From Paenibacillus typhae (GTDB taxonomy: Bacteria > Bacillota > Bacilli > Paenibacillales > Paenibacillaceae): a DNA stretch of 64,000 bases. The translations under genes were made by a program, and so were the position numbers. Shown here one piece after another: positions 1 to 8,710 of this stretch. Location of the stretch: NCBI RefSeq assembly GCF_900099765.1, contig NZ_FNDX01000020.1:1-64000 (forward strand), in the 5' to 3' direction. Position 1 is the stretch's first letter, and each line of letters begins with the position of its first letter. The notes under the pieces were generated by a model. The model was given only the letters and a program-made list of their open reading frames with translations, ran no database searches and was not told the DNA's origin.

Positions 1-331
1 GTTCTATAAGTCCAGAAGACGAAGTGAATCGTCTGTGGGAAGGGAGTCCGAGGGGCTCATAGTACCAAGGAACCTAAGGACAACATAACCTTAGGGAGGG
101 AAGGAGCCCTGCTTTGTTCATGTTTCACCAAGAGGTACGAGTCCGTGAATGCCCAAAGCGGCTAACGACACGCAAGAAAACACTCAAGAACTCGACAGGG
201 GAAACTAGGTCATGGGCCAAGGCCAGAATGCTGCATGCCCATGAATGACGAACATCGGAAAGCCGTATGAGGGAAAACCTCACGTACGGTTTGATGAGGA
301 GGGGCTGAATTTATTCAGCCCTTTACTCTAG
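1..331 (+). mobile_element. Group II intron, 3' portion (domains V and VI), no reverse transcriptase visible
   Basis: Positions 260-292 form a typical domain V: the AGC triad (261-263), a stem of GCCGTATGAGG against CCTCACGTACGGT, and a GAAA-type loop. Domain VI follows (about 294-331), with a stem of GGGCTGAA against TTCAGCCC, a candidate branch A near 325, and an end close to CTTTACTCTA at 330. The upstream 250 bases resemble intron sequence that normally surrounds the maturase gene, but no reverse transcriptase reading frame is present before domain V. The element is therefore a remnant, an ORF-less form, or has its maturase outside the window. It ends about 20 bases before the ribosome binding site of the next gene, so it lies in that gene's leader. 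Domain V is clear; the extent to the left is unknown. Confidence 0.75.
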
Positions 332-367
332 CTAATGCAGTAATGCTGGGTGAAGGAGCTGATAACG

Positions 368-826
368 GTGGCGGACAGGCACGAGGAAAACGGGCAGAAA
401 GTACAAGGCGGGAGAATCACGGTCAGGACATCCGGAGATGGCGGCGGGCCTTCCGGGCAAAACTGGCAGGAGACGGGACGGGAGCATATAGGAGAAGTAC
501 AGCTACAGGGACAGGATCAGCCGATTAGCCAGGAGGAAAAGCTGAACGCCGTCTACCGGCTGACTACCGGACTGGCGCAGCAGATGGAGAAGGCGCGGAT
601 TGCCGAGTATACCGAGCTTTTGCATAGCCCTTTTCGCCTGATCTGGCTGAACATTCTTTCAGGAACGGCACGCGGCGTGGGGATTGCGCTCGGGTTTACC
701 TTTTTTGCGGCGACAATCATTTATGTGCTGCAGGTGCTGGGTGCGCTCAATCTGCCGATCATCGGGGACTATATCGCCGACATAGTGCGGATCGTACAGC
801 ATCAGCTGGAGCTGAAGACGTTTTAG
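368..826 (+). CDS. DUF5665-like small membrane protein
   Basis: A protein of about 152 residues. The first half is hydrophilic and low in order, rich in Gly, Gln and Glu. The second half carries an amphipathic stretch (MEKARIAEYTELL) followed by two hydrophobic segments, around LIWLNILSGTARGVGIALGF and FFAATIIYVLQVLGALNLP, ending in IIGDYIADIVRIVQ. This arrangement matches the DUF5665 family of Bacillales membrane proteins, whose function is unknown. I chose GTG at 368 because AAGGAG lies 9 bases upstream; an in-frame GTG at 350 has no such site. A group II intron ends about 37 bases upstream, so the native promoter may be separated from the gene or lie inside or beyond the intron. Confidence 0.7.
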   Translation: MADRHEENGQKVQGGRITVRTSGDGGGPSGQNWQETGREHIGEVQLQGQDQPISQEEKLNAVYRLTTGLAQQMEKARIAEYTELLHSPFRLIWLNILSGTARGVGIALGFTFFAATIIYVLQVLGALNLPIIGDYIADIVRIVQHQLELKTF

Positions 827-863
827 CGTGCATTTTAATATAGAAAAAAAGGAGCAGCCGCAG

Positions 864-1595
864 CTACTCCCGTGATCTTTTTTCATTCGGGTCAAGCAGA
901 TAATCGCCTTCCTCGCTATCCATGTAATGGCGGTAACTGTTACCTTTGATGATGGTAAGATGATTGCCGGCAATGTCGGTTGCGACAAAGTTTTCCCACG
1001 GCTCCACGAAGCCCTCGGTTTCGTCCGCCTCAATCTCCATATCATTATAGGAGCGGATTTCATTGTCTTCGGCCATGGCCGGGGAATTCGAGCTGCCCCA
1101 GCTTTCAACAATCTGCCAGGCATCCTCCCCGTCGAACCCGTTCTGTTCTTCGCGTTCGTCCAGGCTTGTCCGCCCGAACGGCGGAGACAGAAACTCTTCC
1201 TCTGCAGGCCTTGTAAAAGGCGAGAACTGGCGCGGATTATGCTCTTTGCAGTACCTTGTTGAGGGGACAACGGACAAACGTTCATACGGGATATCCCCGC
1301 CGCAGACGGCACAGCTGCCGTAGCTGCCTTCTTCCATTGCGGTCAGGGCATCATCGATCTCCTTCAGCTCATGCTCATCGCGCTCTACGAGGGAGATATC
1401 CATCGAGCGGTGGTACAGCTCTGTTGCCGCATCCCCGGGATGATTGTCGATAACGGACAGCTCGCCGGTATTATCGCGCAGCGATTCCTGCAGGCCGTAG
1501 TGCTCATTATTGTGCAGACGGTGGCGTATGTCCTCCTGCTGCTGAAGCAGTGCTTGATGCAGGCGGGCCAGCTGCTCTGATGTCAGGTGACTCAT
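864..1595 (-). CDS. yteA: YteA-like TraR/DksA-type zinc-finger protein
   Basis: A 243-residue protein with an N-terminal helical region rich in Gln and His, then a DksA/TraR-type zinc finger. The finger ligands are C95 and C98 (CAVC) and C116 and H119 (CKEH), the CxxC-17-CxxH form found in Bacillus YteA. The region before the finger (ELYHRSMDISLVERDEHELKEI) matches the DksA-like coiled coil. The C-terminal half is acidic and typical of the YteA sporulation-associated family. The ATG is preceded by GAGGAG. It is transcribed convergently to the DUF5665 gene and divergently from lspA. The YteA role is poorly defined; a sporulation link is by family only. Confidence 0.8.
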   Translation of the reverse strand: MSHLTSEQLARLHQALLQQQEDIRHRLHNNEHYGLQESLRDNTGELSVIDNHPGDAATELYHRSMDISLVERDEHELKEIDDALTAMEEGSYGSCAVCGGDIPYERLSVVPSTRYCKEHNPRQFSPFTRPAEEEFLSPPFGRTSLDEREEQNGFDGEDAWQIVESWGSSNSPAMAEDNEIRSYNDMEIEADETEGFVEPWENFVATDIAGNHLTIIKGNSYRHYMDSEEGDYLLDPNEKRSRE

Positions 1596-1813
1596 GGACG
1601 ATGCTCCTCTCAGGTGCTTTTATCGAAACAGTTCCTTCAAGGATAGCTTGGCCGGAGAGGCATGGTTTTACCGCTGGAAAATGTTTTTAGCCTGAGGCTT
1701 TTTGCCCAAGCCATGAATAGACGGGTTCTTGAGGCCTGTGCTACAATATACAAGTCTTTATTCAGTATTCGTACCGCATTCGCGGGAAAAATAAGAACGG
1801 AGTGACAACTTCT

Positions 1814-2317
1814 GTGGTGTACTTTCTGATTGCGCTAATTGTATTTTTGATTGACCAGGGTACCAAATATGTGATTGCTACCCGGCTGGAGCTCGGAGAG
1901 CAGATTCCGGTTATTAATGATTTCTTCATTATTACCTCACACCGCAATCGTGGAGCCGCTTTCGGCATCCTTCAGGGACAGCAGTGGTTCTTCATTCTGA
2001 TTACAACCGTGGTTGTGATCGGTATCATCTGGTACCTGAACAAAGCCCGGAAGACCCGCAAGCTGCTGCCTACAGCGCTGGCTCTGGTACTCGGCGGAGC
2101 GGTCGGCAACTTTTTGGATCGTCTGCTGAACGGAGAGGTTGTAGACTTTCTCATGTTCAATTTCGGCAGCTACACCTTCCCGATCTTCAACGTGGCCGAC
2201 TCCTGTATTGTAATCGGGGTGGCGCTGATTATTCTGGACACGCTGCGTGATGTAAAGGGCGGAGAAGAAATCACCGAAGTTAAGGAAGCAAAGGAAGTAA
2301 AAGAAGGGAATGAATGA
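1814..2317 (+). CDS. lspA: Lipoprotein signal peptidase (signal peptidase II)
   Basis: LspA is the membrane aspartyl protease that removes the signal peptide from prolipoproteins after lipidation of the lipobox cysteine. Four hydrophobic segments are visible. The hallmark motifs are present: DQGTK in the first helix, GNFLDR, VVDF and FNVADS. The Asp of VVDF and the Asp of NVAD are the likely catalytic pair. The product is about 167 residues, the usual length, with a lysine- and glutamate-rich tail. I prefer GTG at 1814, where M-V-Y-F aligns with the start of known LspA; GTG at 1802 is also possible, since CGGAG abuts it. The gene overlaps the following pseudouridine synthase by 8 bases, as in the Bacillus lspA-ylyB pair. 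Confidence 0.95.
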   Translation: MVYFLIALIVFLIDQGTKYVIATRLELGEQIPVINDFFIITSHRNRGAAFGILQGQQWFFILITTVVVIGIIWYLNKARKTRKLLPTALALVLGGAVGNFLDRLLNGEVVDFLMFNFGSYTFPIFNVADSCIVIGVALIILDTLRDVKGGEEITEVKEAKEVKEGNE

Positions 2318-3284
2318 TTTGAACAAGGACTTTGGCGAATTGGTGGCTGAGGGAGCCTCAGAGGAGGACAAGGATGTCACTGCATGGACGGTTGCATTAG
2401 AAAACGCCAAGGAACGGATTGATAAATACATCACCGAAGCCTGGGAAGAGGAGATTTCCCGTTCGCAGGTACAGCTATTGATTTCAAACGGGCATGTTAC
2501 GGTGAACGGAGCTCCTGTAAAAGCGAATTATAAGCTGTCTGCAGGCGATGTTGTCGCTGTAACTGTACCGGAACCGGAAGTAACGGATCTGGTACCCGAG
2601 GATATTCCGCTTGATGTGGCTTATGAAGACAGCGATGTTATTGTGATCAACAAGCCGCGCGGCATGGTTGTGCATCCGGCTGCAGGGCATCCGTCAGGTA
2701 CCTTGGTCAATGCGCTGATGTATCACTGCAAGGACTTGTCCGGTATTAACGGCGAGATCCGCCCGGGCATTGTGCACCGCATTGACAAAGACACCTCCGG
2801 CCTGATTATGGCCGCCAAAAATGATGCCAGCCACGCCTCGCTCGCAGCCCAGCTGAAGGAGCATAGCGTAACCCGGCGTTATATTGCGGTTGTACACGGT
2901 AACGTATCCCATGATAAGGGAACAGTCGATGCGCCGATCGGCCGCGACCCCCATGACCGCAAGCTGTACACCGTAACCGAGAAGAACAGCAAGCGGTCGG
3001 TGACCCATTTTACCGTGCTGGAGCGCTTGGGGGATTGCACCCTGCTGGAGCTGCAGCTGGAGACAGGACGTACCCACCAGATCCGTGTGCATATGAAGTT
3101 CATCGGCCATCCGCTGGTCGGAGATCCGGTGTACGGGCGCAGCAAGGGCATCACCATGAACGGGCAGGCACTGCATGCTGCTATACTCGGCTTTGTGCAT
3201 CCTTCGAACGGGGAATATATGGAATTCAGCCGGCCGATCCCTGCGGATATGGAAGATTTGCTGTTCCAGCTGCGGAGCAGATAA
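2310..3284 (+). CDS. RluD-family 23S rRNA pseudouridine synthase (YlyB-like)
   Basis: A 324-residue pseudouridine synthase. Residues about 35-95 form an S4 RNA-binding domain (RSQVQLLISNGHVTVNG). The catalytic domain contains the HRIDKDTSG motif, whose Asp (D159) is the family nucleophile, then RRYIAVVHG and the GRTHQIRVHM motif. The N-terminal 25 residues are acidic and variable. The start overlaps the end of lspA, so the two are probably translationally coupled. Bacillus subtilis has the same neighbours (lspA, ylyB, then pyrR). By family the target is uridines in the large subunit rRNA, but the exact positions cannot be told from sequence. Confidence 0.92.
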   Translation: MNDLNKDFGELVAEGASEEDKDVTAWTVALENAKERIDKYITEAWEEEISRSQVQLLISNGHVTVNGAPVKANYKLSAGDVVAVTVPEPEVTDLVPEDIPLDVAYEDSDVIVINKPRGMVVHPAAGHPSGTLVNALMYHCKDLSGINGEIRPGIVHRIDKDTSGLIMAAKNDASHASLAAQLKEHSVTRRYIAVVHGNVSHDKGTVDAPIGRDPHDRKLYTVTEKNSKRSVTHFTVLERLGDCTLLELQLETGRTHQIRVHMKFIGHPLVGDPVYGRSKGITMNGQALHAAILGFVHPSNGEYMEFSRPIPADMEDLLFQLRSR

Positions 3285-3413
3285 GTACAAATGAAGTGAT
3301 GATAAATCCATGGTTTTGCAGGCGGTTTTGCCTCATATTTAGATTATGGGATGTAAAATCGTCCTGCATGGATTGCATAGTTATAAATAATGCCAGGAGA
3401 TGAGAACAAGAAT

Positions 3414-4667
3414 ATGAGTATCGAACAATATCAGAGCACTTTTATTCAGACGAATTTTGCTGACCGCATCGGCGGCGCTAACTACGGCAAGGATACCAAC
3501 ATTTATAAATTTGAAAAAATCAAACGCGCCAAAGCATCGGCGAAGCAGGATTTTCCTGATATCGAGCTGATCGACATGGGCGTAGGCGAGCCTGACGAAA
3601 TGGCCGACGAAGGCATTATCGCCAAGCTGGCTATCGAAGCTGCGAAGGAAGAAAACCGCGGTTATGCGGATAACGGGATTCCTGAATTCAAAGCGGCAGC
3701 CGCTGCTTACCTGAAGGAAGTATTCCAGGTTGAAGGCATCGACCCTGTGACGGAAGTGGTTCACTCCATCGGTTCCAAGCCGGCCCTGGCCATGCTGCCA
3801 TCCGCCTTCATTAATCCGGGCGACATCACGATCATGACGATCCCTGGTTATCCTGTATTAGGTACACACACCAAATATCTGGGCGGACAAGTATACACTG
3901 TAGAACTTAAGAAGGAAAATAACTTCCTGCCTGACCTGAACTCCATTCCGGAGGACATCGCCCATAAAGCGAAGCTGCTCTACCTGAACTATCCGAACAA
4001 CCCTACAGGCGCAAGTGCAACTCCTGAGTTCTTCGCTGAGGTTGTAGTCTGGGCTAAAAAATACAATGTGGTAGTTGTCCACGATGCTCCTTATGCAGCC
4101 TTGACTTACGACGGCGTGAAGCCGCTGAGCTTCCTGTCCGTACCTGGCGCGAAGGATGTCGGCGTTGAGCTGCACTCCCTGTCCAAGTCCTATAACATGA
4201 CCGGCTGGAGAATCGGCTTTGTTGCCGGTAACCCGCTGATCGTAAAAGCCTTCAGCGACGTTAAGGACAACAACGACTCCGGTCAGTTCATCGCGATCCA
4301 GAAGGCTGCCGCTTACGGTCTGGCTAACCCGCAGATTACCGAAGCGATTGCCGCCAAGTACTCCCGCCGCCACAACATGCTGGTGGACGCGCTGAACAGC
4401 CTGGGCTTCAAAGCCGAGAAACCGAAGGGCTCGTTCTTCCTGTATGTAGCTGCACCTAAGGGTGTCAAAGGCGGACGCCGCTTCGAATCCGGCGAAGACT
4501 TCTCCCAGTTCCTGATCCGCGAAAAGCTGATCTCCACTGTGCCTTGGGATGATGCCGGCCCGTTTGTCCGCTTCTCCGTAACCTTTGTAGCCAAAGGCGA
4601 GGAAGAAGAAAAACGTGTAATCTCCGAAATTCAAAGACGTCTTTCCGACGTTGAATTCGAATTTTAA
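3414..4667 (+). CDS. dapL: LL-diaminopimelate aminotransferase
   Basis: A 417-residue class I/II PLP-dependent aminotransferase. Sequence signs are GVGEPDE near the N terminus, NNPTG (195-199), the Asp of VVHDAPY (D224) that contacts the PLP ring nitrogen, and LSKSYNMTGWRIGF with the Schiff-base lysine K258. The first 35 residues (NFADRIGGANYGKDTNIYKF) are typical of the DapL branch. DapL converts tetrahydrodipicolinate directly to LL-diaminopimelate, a short route to lysine and peptidoglycan precursors. I chose ATG at 3414, with AGGAGA upstream at 3395; an ATG at 3390 in the same frame lacks a ribosome binding site. A strong terminator follows, so it is probably monocistronic. Confidence 0.92.
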   Translation: MSIEQYQSTFIQTNFADRIGGANYGKDTNIYKFEKIKRAKASAKQDFPDIELIDMGVGEPDEMADEGIIAKLAIEAAKEENRGYADNGIPEFKAAAAAYLKEVFQVEGIDPVTEVVHSIGSKPALAMLPSAFINPGDITIMTIPGYPVLGTHTKYLGGQVYTVELKKENNFLPDLNSIPEDIAHKAKLLYLNYPNNPTGASATPEFFAEVVVWAKKYNVVVVHDAPYAALTYDGVKPLSFLSVPGAKDVGVELHSLSKSYNMTGWRIGFVAGNPLIVKAFSDVKDNNDSGQFIAIQKAAAYGLANPQITEAIAAKYSRRHNMLVDALNSLGFKAEKPKGSFFLYVAAPKGVKGGRRFESGEDFSQFLIREKLISTVPWDDAGPFVRFSVTFVAKGEEEEKRVISEIQRRLSDVEFEF

Positions 4668-4672
4668 TGATA

Positions 4673-4711
4673 AAGCCGCCGCGGTCTTAACAGACTGCGG
4701 CGGCTTTTTTT
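4673..4711 (+). terminator. Rho-independent terminator after dapL
   Basis: GCCGCCGCGGTC pairs with GACTGCGGCGGC around a short loop and is followed by a run of seven T. Confidence 0.9.
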
Positions 4712-4789
4712 GGCAGATGCGGGGTAAGAGTTGATAGTAATATAAGCGTACCGGGAGAGTGTTGAGCAGGATGATTACAGTAGGTTTCG

Positions 4790-5356
4790 TTATTTTGCAG
4801 GCGGGCGGTACGCCTTTTTATGAAAAGCATTGATGTACTTGAACAGGGACTCCCCGTTATCCGTTGCTGCAACTCCCGCTGCGAGCGGCTTCAGCATGGC
4901 CTGATACGGCTCGGGAACCCAGATATACTGATGCACGTAAGGGGTAAGGATGAAGCCGTTCTTTTCCCAGAAATGAATCCGCTCTGTATGCTCCTCCGAC
5001 GTGCCGGATTCGGCCTCAATAATGACTCCCTGCACGTTATGTTCCTTCTGTGCCCATTCCACGACTGAGTTCAGCAGCACCGTGCCGGCTCCCTGCCCGC
5101 GCAGCTCCCGGCTGACTGCCAGATAATCAATGATGAGCCGCCGGCCCTCTTTCCCGTCGAGAATACCTGTAACAGCCATCCCGGCTGTCTGTCCGTTTAG
5201 CAATCCTGCGTGCAGATAACCGATTCCGAGGTCCAGCATACTGTGCAGGATCTTTTCCGGCTTGGCCCCGCTGGGAAAAGCCTCCCGGTACACCGGCTCC
5301 ACGGACCTCCATAGCTCATCGTTCCACTCTGCAATTGTTATTAGCTCCATGTTCAT
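4790..5356 (-). CDS. GNAT-family N-acetyltransferase
   Basis: A protein of about 188 residues with the GNAT fold signature. The stretch LIIDYLAVSRELRGQGAGTVLLNSV (cited in parts) contains motif A, with R/Q-x-x-G-x-G/A at RGQGAG for acetyl-CoA binding, and a later FWEKNGF segment matches motif B. The substrate cannot be assigned. The ATG at 5356 is preceded by GGAGG at about 10 bases; a TTG two codons earlier is too close to that site. The gene is convergent with dapL and stands alone. Confidence 0.8.
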   Translation of the reverse strand: MNMELITIAEWNDELWRSVEPVYREAFPSGAKPEKILHSMLDLGIGYLHAGLLNGQTAGMAVTGILDGKEGRRLIIDYLAVSRELRGQGAGTVLLNSVVEWAQKEHNVQGVIIEAESGTSEEHTERIHFWEKNGFILTPYVHQYIWVPEPYQAMLKPLAAGVAATDNGESLFKYINAFHKKAYRPPAK

Positions 5357-5534
5357 CCTCAAGTCGCCTCCGGATTTATCATAACAGAGCGGGTGGGCAT
5401 AGTAAAAATGGTGCTGTAGCGGGGGAGCTGTTATAGAGCGGGTTATCTTTTGCCGGCTGGCTGTAATATGACATACAGGTGTCTATTTCAATCGGGTAGA
5501 ATGATAGCATAAGCCTATACAAAGAGGTGTACCT

Positions 5535-6175
5535 ATGGACAAGATGGATTATAAAAAAGCATACAAAGAACTTTACCAGCCCAAGACAGTGCCTGGTGTG
5601 GTTGATGTGCCTGAAATGACCTTTATCCAGGTGGACGGACAGGGTGACCCGAATGAGCCGGGGGGGCGAATACCTGCGGGCTGTAGAAATTCTTTATGCG
5701 CTGTCTTATACGATCAAAATGGCTCCCAAAAGCGGACCTGCTCCCGAAGGCTACTTCGAGTACGTCGTGCCTCCGCTGGAGGGCCAGTGGTGGCAGGAGG
5801 GTATTCACGGAGTGGATTACACCCGAAAGGACAAGTTCTGCTGGACCGCGATGATCCGTCAGCCTGAGTTCGTGGATTCGCAGGTATATGCTGCTGCTGT
5901 GGAGACAGTTGCCCGCAAAACCGCAGATCGATGTTGCCAAAGCCCGGCTCGTAACCTTTACGGAGGGGCTGTGTGTCCAGTGTATGCATATCGGCAGCTA
6001 TAATGAAGAACCGGCGACCGTTGAGAAAATGAACAACTATATAGCAGAGGAGGGCCTGCTGTGTGACTTGTCAGACATCCGGAAGCATCATGAAATTTAT
6101 CTGTCCGACCCGCGCAAATCGGATATAGCGAAGCTGAAGACGATTGTGCGGCATCCTGTGCGAAAGACTGATTAA
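5535..6175 (+). pseudogene. GyrI-like small-molecule-binding protein, interrupted by two frameshifts
   Basis: Three consecutive reading frames together spell one GyrI-like domain protein of about 212 residues. The first frame gives MDKMDYKKAYKELYQPKT and VPEMTFIQVDGQGDPN. The second gives GEYLRAVEILYALSYTIKM, GYFEYVVPPLEGQWW and DKFCWTAMIRQPEF. The third gives KPQIDVAKARLVTFTEGLC, PATVEKMNNYIAEEG and HHEIYLSDPRK. One surplus base in the run of seven G at 5660-5666 and one in the A run at 5917-5920 explain both shifts. The start has a good AAAGAGGTG site. Either the gene has recently decayed, or the G run and A run contain sequencing errors and the gene is intact. Family members bind small molecules; no specific role is known. 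Confidence 0.75.
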
Positions 6176-6268
6176 CGGCGCCAAGCGGTAAGGGGAGCAA
6201 GCATATGGTTCGCTGATTGGGTAAGTATAGAGTGAGCTTGTGCAAAGTAAGCCTGAGGAGTGATAGGA

Positions 6269-6436
6269 GTGAAGCATACAGATTCCAAGCAGTCTGAGCG
6301 GATTGAGGCCGGCGGCCCGCCGCAGCGGGTGGATCTGCAGAGCTTACCTGCTCTAATTCGTTACATCGGCTACGCTGTGGTATATGGTATCCCTCTGATC
6401 GTCTCGGCTTTGATCCTCATCAGCCCTTTTAAATAA
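6269..6436 (+). CDS. Small single-helix membrane protein, unknown
   Basis: A 55-residue reading frame starting at GTG 6269, with GAGGAG 8 bases upstream. The first half is polar (KHTDSKQSERIEAGG), and the second half is one hydrophobic helix (YIGYAVVYGIPLIVSALILI) ending in SPFK. I do not recognise the family. The good ribosome binding site and the clean soluble-plus-helix layout support a real gene. It follows the broken GyrI-like gene by about 90 bases. Confidence 0.5.
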   Translation: MKHTDSKQSERIEAGGPPQRVDLQSLPALIRYIGYAVVYGIPLIVSALILISPFK

Positions 6437-6494
6437 GCCGGCGTTTTTGCCGCTGATGGTTCTTACCTTTTGTGTTTAGTCTTTTGTAGTATTT

Positions 6495-6705
6495 TCTCAA
6501 CCAACCTAATTGGATTTTCGCCACTTAAATCCGGTGTTTTCGGATAATTAGGGCCATTAGTTGGAAAAACGCCACCTAAATTGGGCTGATTCTCCCTTAG
6601 GAGGGTGATTGGGCGAAATTAAGTGTCTTTTTTCCAATTAGTGTTCACCTAGTGGGGGATATCAATAAATTAGTGGGCGATTTTCTACTTAGGCAAAATT
6701 CTGCG
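6495..6705. repeat. Degenerate AT-rich direct and inverted repeat region
   Basis: The stretch between the small membrane gene and the pyr promoter (6437-6960) holds no convincing gene. Its left half contains many diverged copies of short words such as CCACTTAA, CCACCTAA, CCAATTAG, TTAGTGGG and GGCGATTTTC on both strands, spaced by roughly 20-28 bases and separated by T-rich runs. The remaining 6706-6960 shows no structure I can name. Confidence 0.45.
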
Positions 6706-6960
6706 CTTAGACTGGAGGAGCGCAGTGTCGGCCTAAAAGCTTTCCGCAGGAGAGCTCGCTTTGTAAGCAAAGGCAGGGTTTGGATTTCAACCGCGAGCAG
6801 CGGTACAATTGAAGAAATCTGCAGAAGGGCAGCGGCCGGAAGTCCAAAAACCCTGTAGCAGCGCCCGGTACCCAAGCAGTATAGGCTATCAGCATACCTC
6901 ACTCAATAGCGTCACCCTCCTTTACCTGTTCGCTCCCATCACCTGTAAAACTTTCCCGGT

Positions 6961-6989
6961 TTGACATGAAGACAAACTTCTGTCATAAT
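6961..6989 (+). promoter_or_regulatory. Sigma-A type promoter of the pyr operon
   Basis: TTGACA at 6961-6966, a 17-base spacer, then CATAAT at 6984-6989. It lies just upstream of the PyrR leader, so transcription should start near 6996. Confidence 0.8.
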
Positions 6990-6999
6990 TCTTTTAGTT

Positions 7000-7170
7000 G
7001 AATATGCGCCTTTAATTCAGTCCCGTGAGGCTGGCAAGGTAACGTGAATCGAGGTTCGCGACAAATGGATGGGATCCGTATGAGTACGGATGGCCTCTTT
7101 ATGCGCGCGGACATCCATCTTTTTAATCTGCGGATTTCACTCCTTGCCTGCTTCGGGCAAGGAGTTTTTT
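7000..7170 (+). promoter_or_regulatory. PyrR-controlled attenuator leader
   Basis: The leader holds the PyrR-binding loop, AGTCCCGTGAGGCTGGCAAGG at about 7019-7039 (shown here as its conserved AGTCC-N-GTGAGGCT core), which fits the Bacillus anti-antiterminator consensus. A terminator at 7139-7170 follows (ACTCCTTGCC against GGGCAAGGAGT, then six T). The region between can fold alternatively, for example ATGGATG near 7064 with CATCCAT near 7112. By known PyrR biology, UMP-bound PyrR stabilises the anti-antiterminator and causes early termination. Confidence 0.88.
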
Positions 7171-7220
7171 GATTTCCGGGAACTTGGACGGGCGTACAAG
7201 CGAAAGGATGGACTGGATAA

Positions 7221-7799
7221 ATGGCTACCGAAAAAAATGTAATTATGGATGAAACGGCGATCCGCCGGGCGCTGTCGCGCATTGCACATGAGATTTTGGA
7301 GAAGAACAAAGGGATTGAGAATTGTCTGCTGGTCGGCATCCGCACCCGCGGGGTGTATCTGGCCCAACGGATTGCAGAGCGGATCAAAGAGATTGAGGGC
7401 GTGGAAATCGCCTGGGGCGAGCTTGACATCACGCATTACCGGGATGACCGCGAAGGCGGAGATAACCGGGAGGCAATGGATCAGGCGGCGGCAGAGAGCA
7501 TACTGAACCTGCCGGCAGGCAGCGGCGGCATCCGCGACAAGAAGGTGATTTTGTTCGACGATGTGCTCTACACCGGACGGACGATTCGTGCGGCGATGGA
7601 TGCCCTGATGGACTGCGGACGGCCGCGGATGATCCAGCTGGCTGTACTGGCCGACCGCGGGCACCGCGAGCTGCCGATCCGGCCGGACTACATCGGCAAG
7701 AACGTGCCTACCTCCAGGCATGAAGAGATCGAAGTTTCACTTAAGGAATACGACGGCAAAGATGAGGTTTACATTATTTCTAACCGGGAGGAACGATAA
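7221..7799 (+). CDS. pyrR: PyrR: mRNA-binding attenuation regulator and uracil phosphoribosyltransferase
   Basis: A 192-residue phosphoribosyltransferase-fold protein. The PRPP-binding motif is VILFDDVLYTGRT. The N-terminal GIRTRGVYLA, and the RP-Y-GKNVPTS segment near the C terminus, are typical of PyrR. It senses UMP/UTP and binds the pyr leader RNA to cause attenuation; it also has weak uracil phosphoribosyltransferase activity in known members. It sits directly behind its own target leader (7000-7170) and 2 bases before pyrB, so it is the first gene of the operon, as in Bacillus. Confidence 0.95.
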   Translation: MATEKNVIMDETAIRRALSRIAHEILEKNKGIENCLLVGIRTRGVYLAQRIAERIKEIEGVEIAWGELDITHYRDDREGGDNREAMDQAAAESILNLPAGSGGIRDKKVILFDDVLYTGRTIRAAMDALMDCGRPRMIQLAVLADRGHRELPIRPDYIGKNVPTSRHEEIEVSLKEYDGKDEVYIISNREER

Positions 7800-7801
7800 C
7801 A

Positions 7802-8710
7802 ATGATGACAGCAACCAAGGTGAAGGAACGCAGTCTGCTGGGGATTAAAGAGCTGGACCGGACAGAGATTCTGCAGCTTTTGAACAGAACGGCTTACTGG
7901 GACAACCAGAAGGAGAAGCTGACACCGGTGCTGAGATCGCAGTTTGTGGCTAACATGTTTTTTGAAAATAGCACGCGGACCCGCTTTTCCTTCGAAATGG
8001 CCGAGAAACGCCTTGGGGTGCAGGTTCTGAATTTTACGGCGGCAGCTTCCAGTGTAGAAAAAGGCGAGTCGATCTACGATACAGTGCGCACACTGGAATC
8101 GATGGGGATCGACGCCGGAGTTGTGCGTTTGAAGCCTGCAGGCGTGCTGCAGCAGCTGGCGGAGAAGGTGTCCATCCCGCTGATCAACGCCGGAGACGGA
8201 AACAACGAGCATCCGACCCAGGCGCTGCTGGACATGTATACGATGACCAAAAATTTTGGCGAGCTGAAGGGCCTGAAAGTGTCGATTATCGGGGACATTA
8301 TGCATAGCCGGGTGGCCCGCTCGAACCTCTGGGGGTTGACGAAGATGGGAGCAAGCGTGCAGTTCTGCGCCCCGGACAGCATGAAGGCGCCTGAGCTGGC
8401 ACAGTATGCCCCATACGTAAGTATGGAAGAAGCGCTGAAGGCGGACGTGGTTATGATGCTGAGAGTGCAGCTGGAGCGTCACGCAACCGGCATCCTGCAG
8501 TCAGCCGAAGAGTACCGCAAGCAGTACGGACTGACAGAAGAACGGGCGGCCAAGCTGGATAAGAACACGATCATCATGCATCCGGCGCCGGTCAACCGCA
8601 ATGTAGAGATTGACGATGCGGTGGTGGAGAGCAGCCAGTCGCGGATTTTCCCGCAGATGGCTAACGGTGTTCCGGTAAGAATGGCAGTCATGGAACGTGC
8701 TCTTCAATAG
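7802..8710 (+). CDS. pyrB: Aspartate carbamoyltransferase, catalytic chain
   Basis: A 302-residue transcarbamoylase that joins carbamoyl phosphate and aspartate to give carbamoyl aspartate, the committed step of pyrimidine synthesis. The carbamoyl-phosphate loop STRTR is at 57-61, the 80s loop (SSVEKGES) follows, and HPTQALLDMYT is at about 139. No pyrI regulatory chain is present, as expected in Bacillales. GGAGG precedes the ATG. It follows pyrR by 2 bases, while pyrP (uracil permease), which lies between them in Bacillus subtilis, is absent. Confidence 0.96.
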   Translation: MMTATKVKERSLLGIKELDRTEILQLLNRTAYWDNQKEKLTPVLRSQFVANMFFENSTRTRFSFEMAEKRLGVQVLNFTAAASSVEKGESIYDTVRTLESMGIDAGVVRLKPAGVLQQLAEKVSIPLINAGDGNNEHPTQALLDMYTMTKNFGELKGLKVSIIGDIMHSRVARSNLWGLTKMGASVQFCAPDSMKAPELAQYAPYVSMEEALKADVVMMLRVQLERHATGILQSAEEYRKQYGLTEERAAKLDKNTIIMHPAPVNRNVEIDDAVVESSQSRIFPQMANGVPVRMAVMERALQ

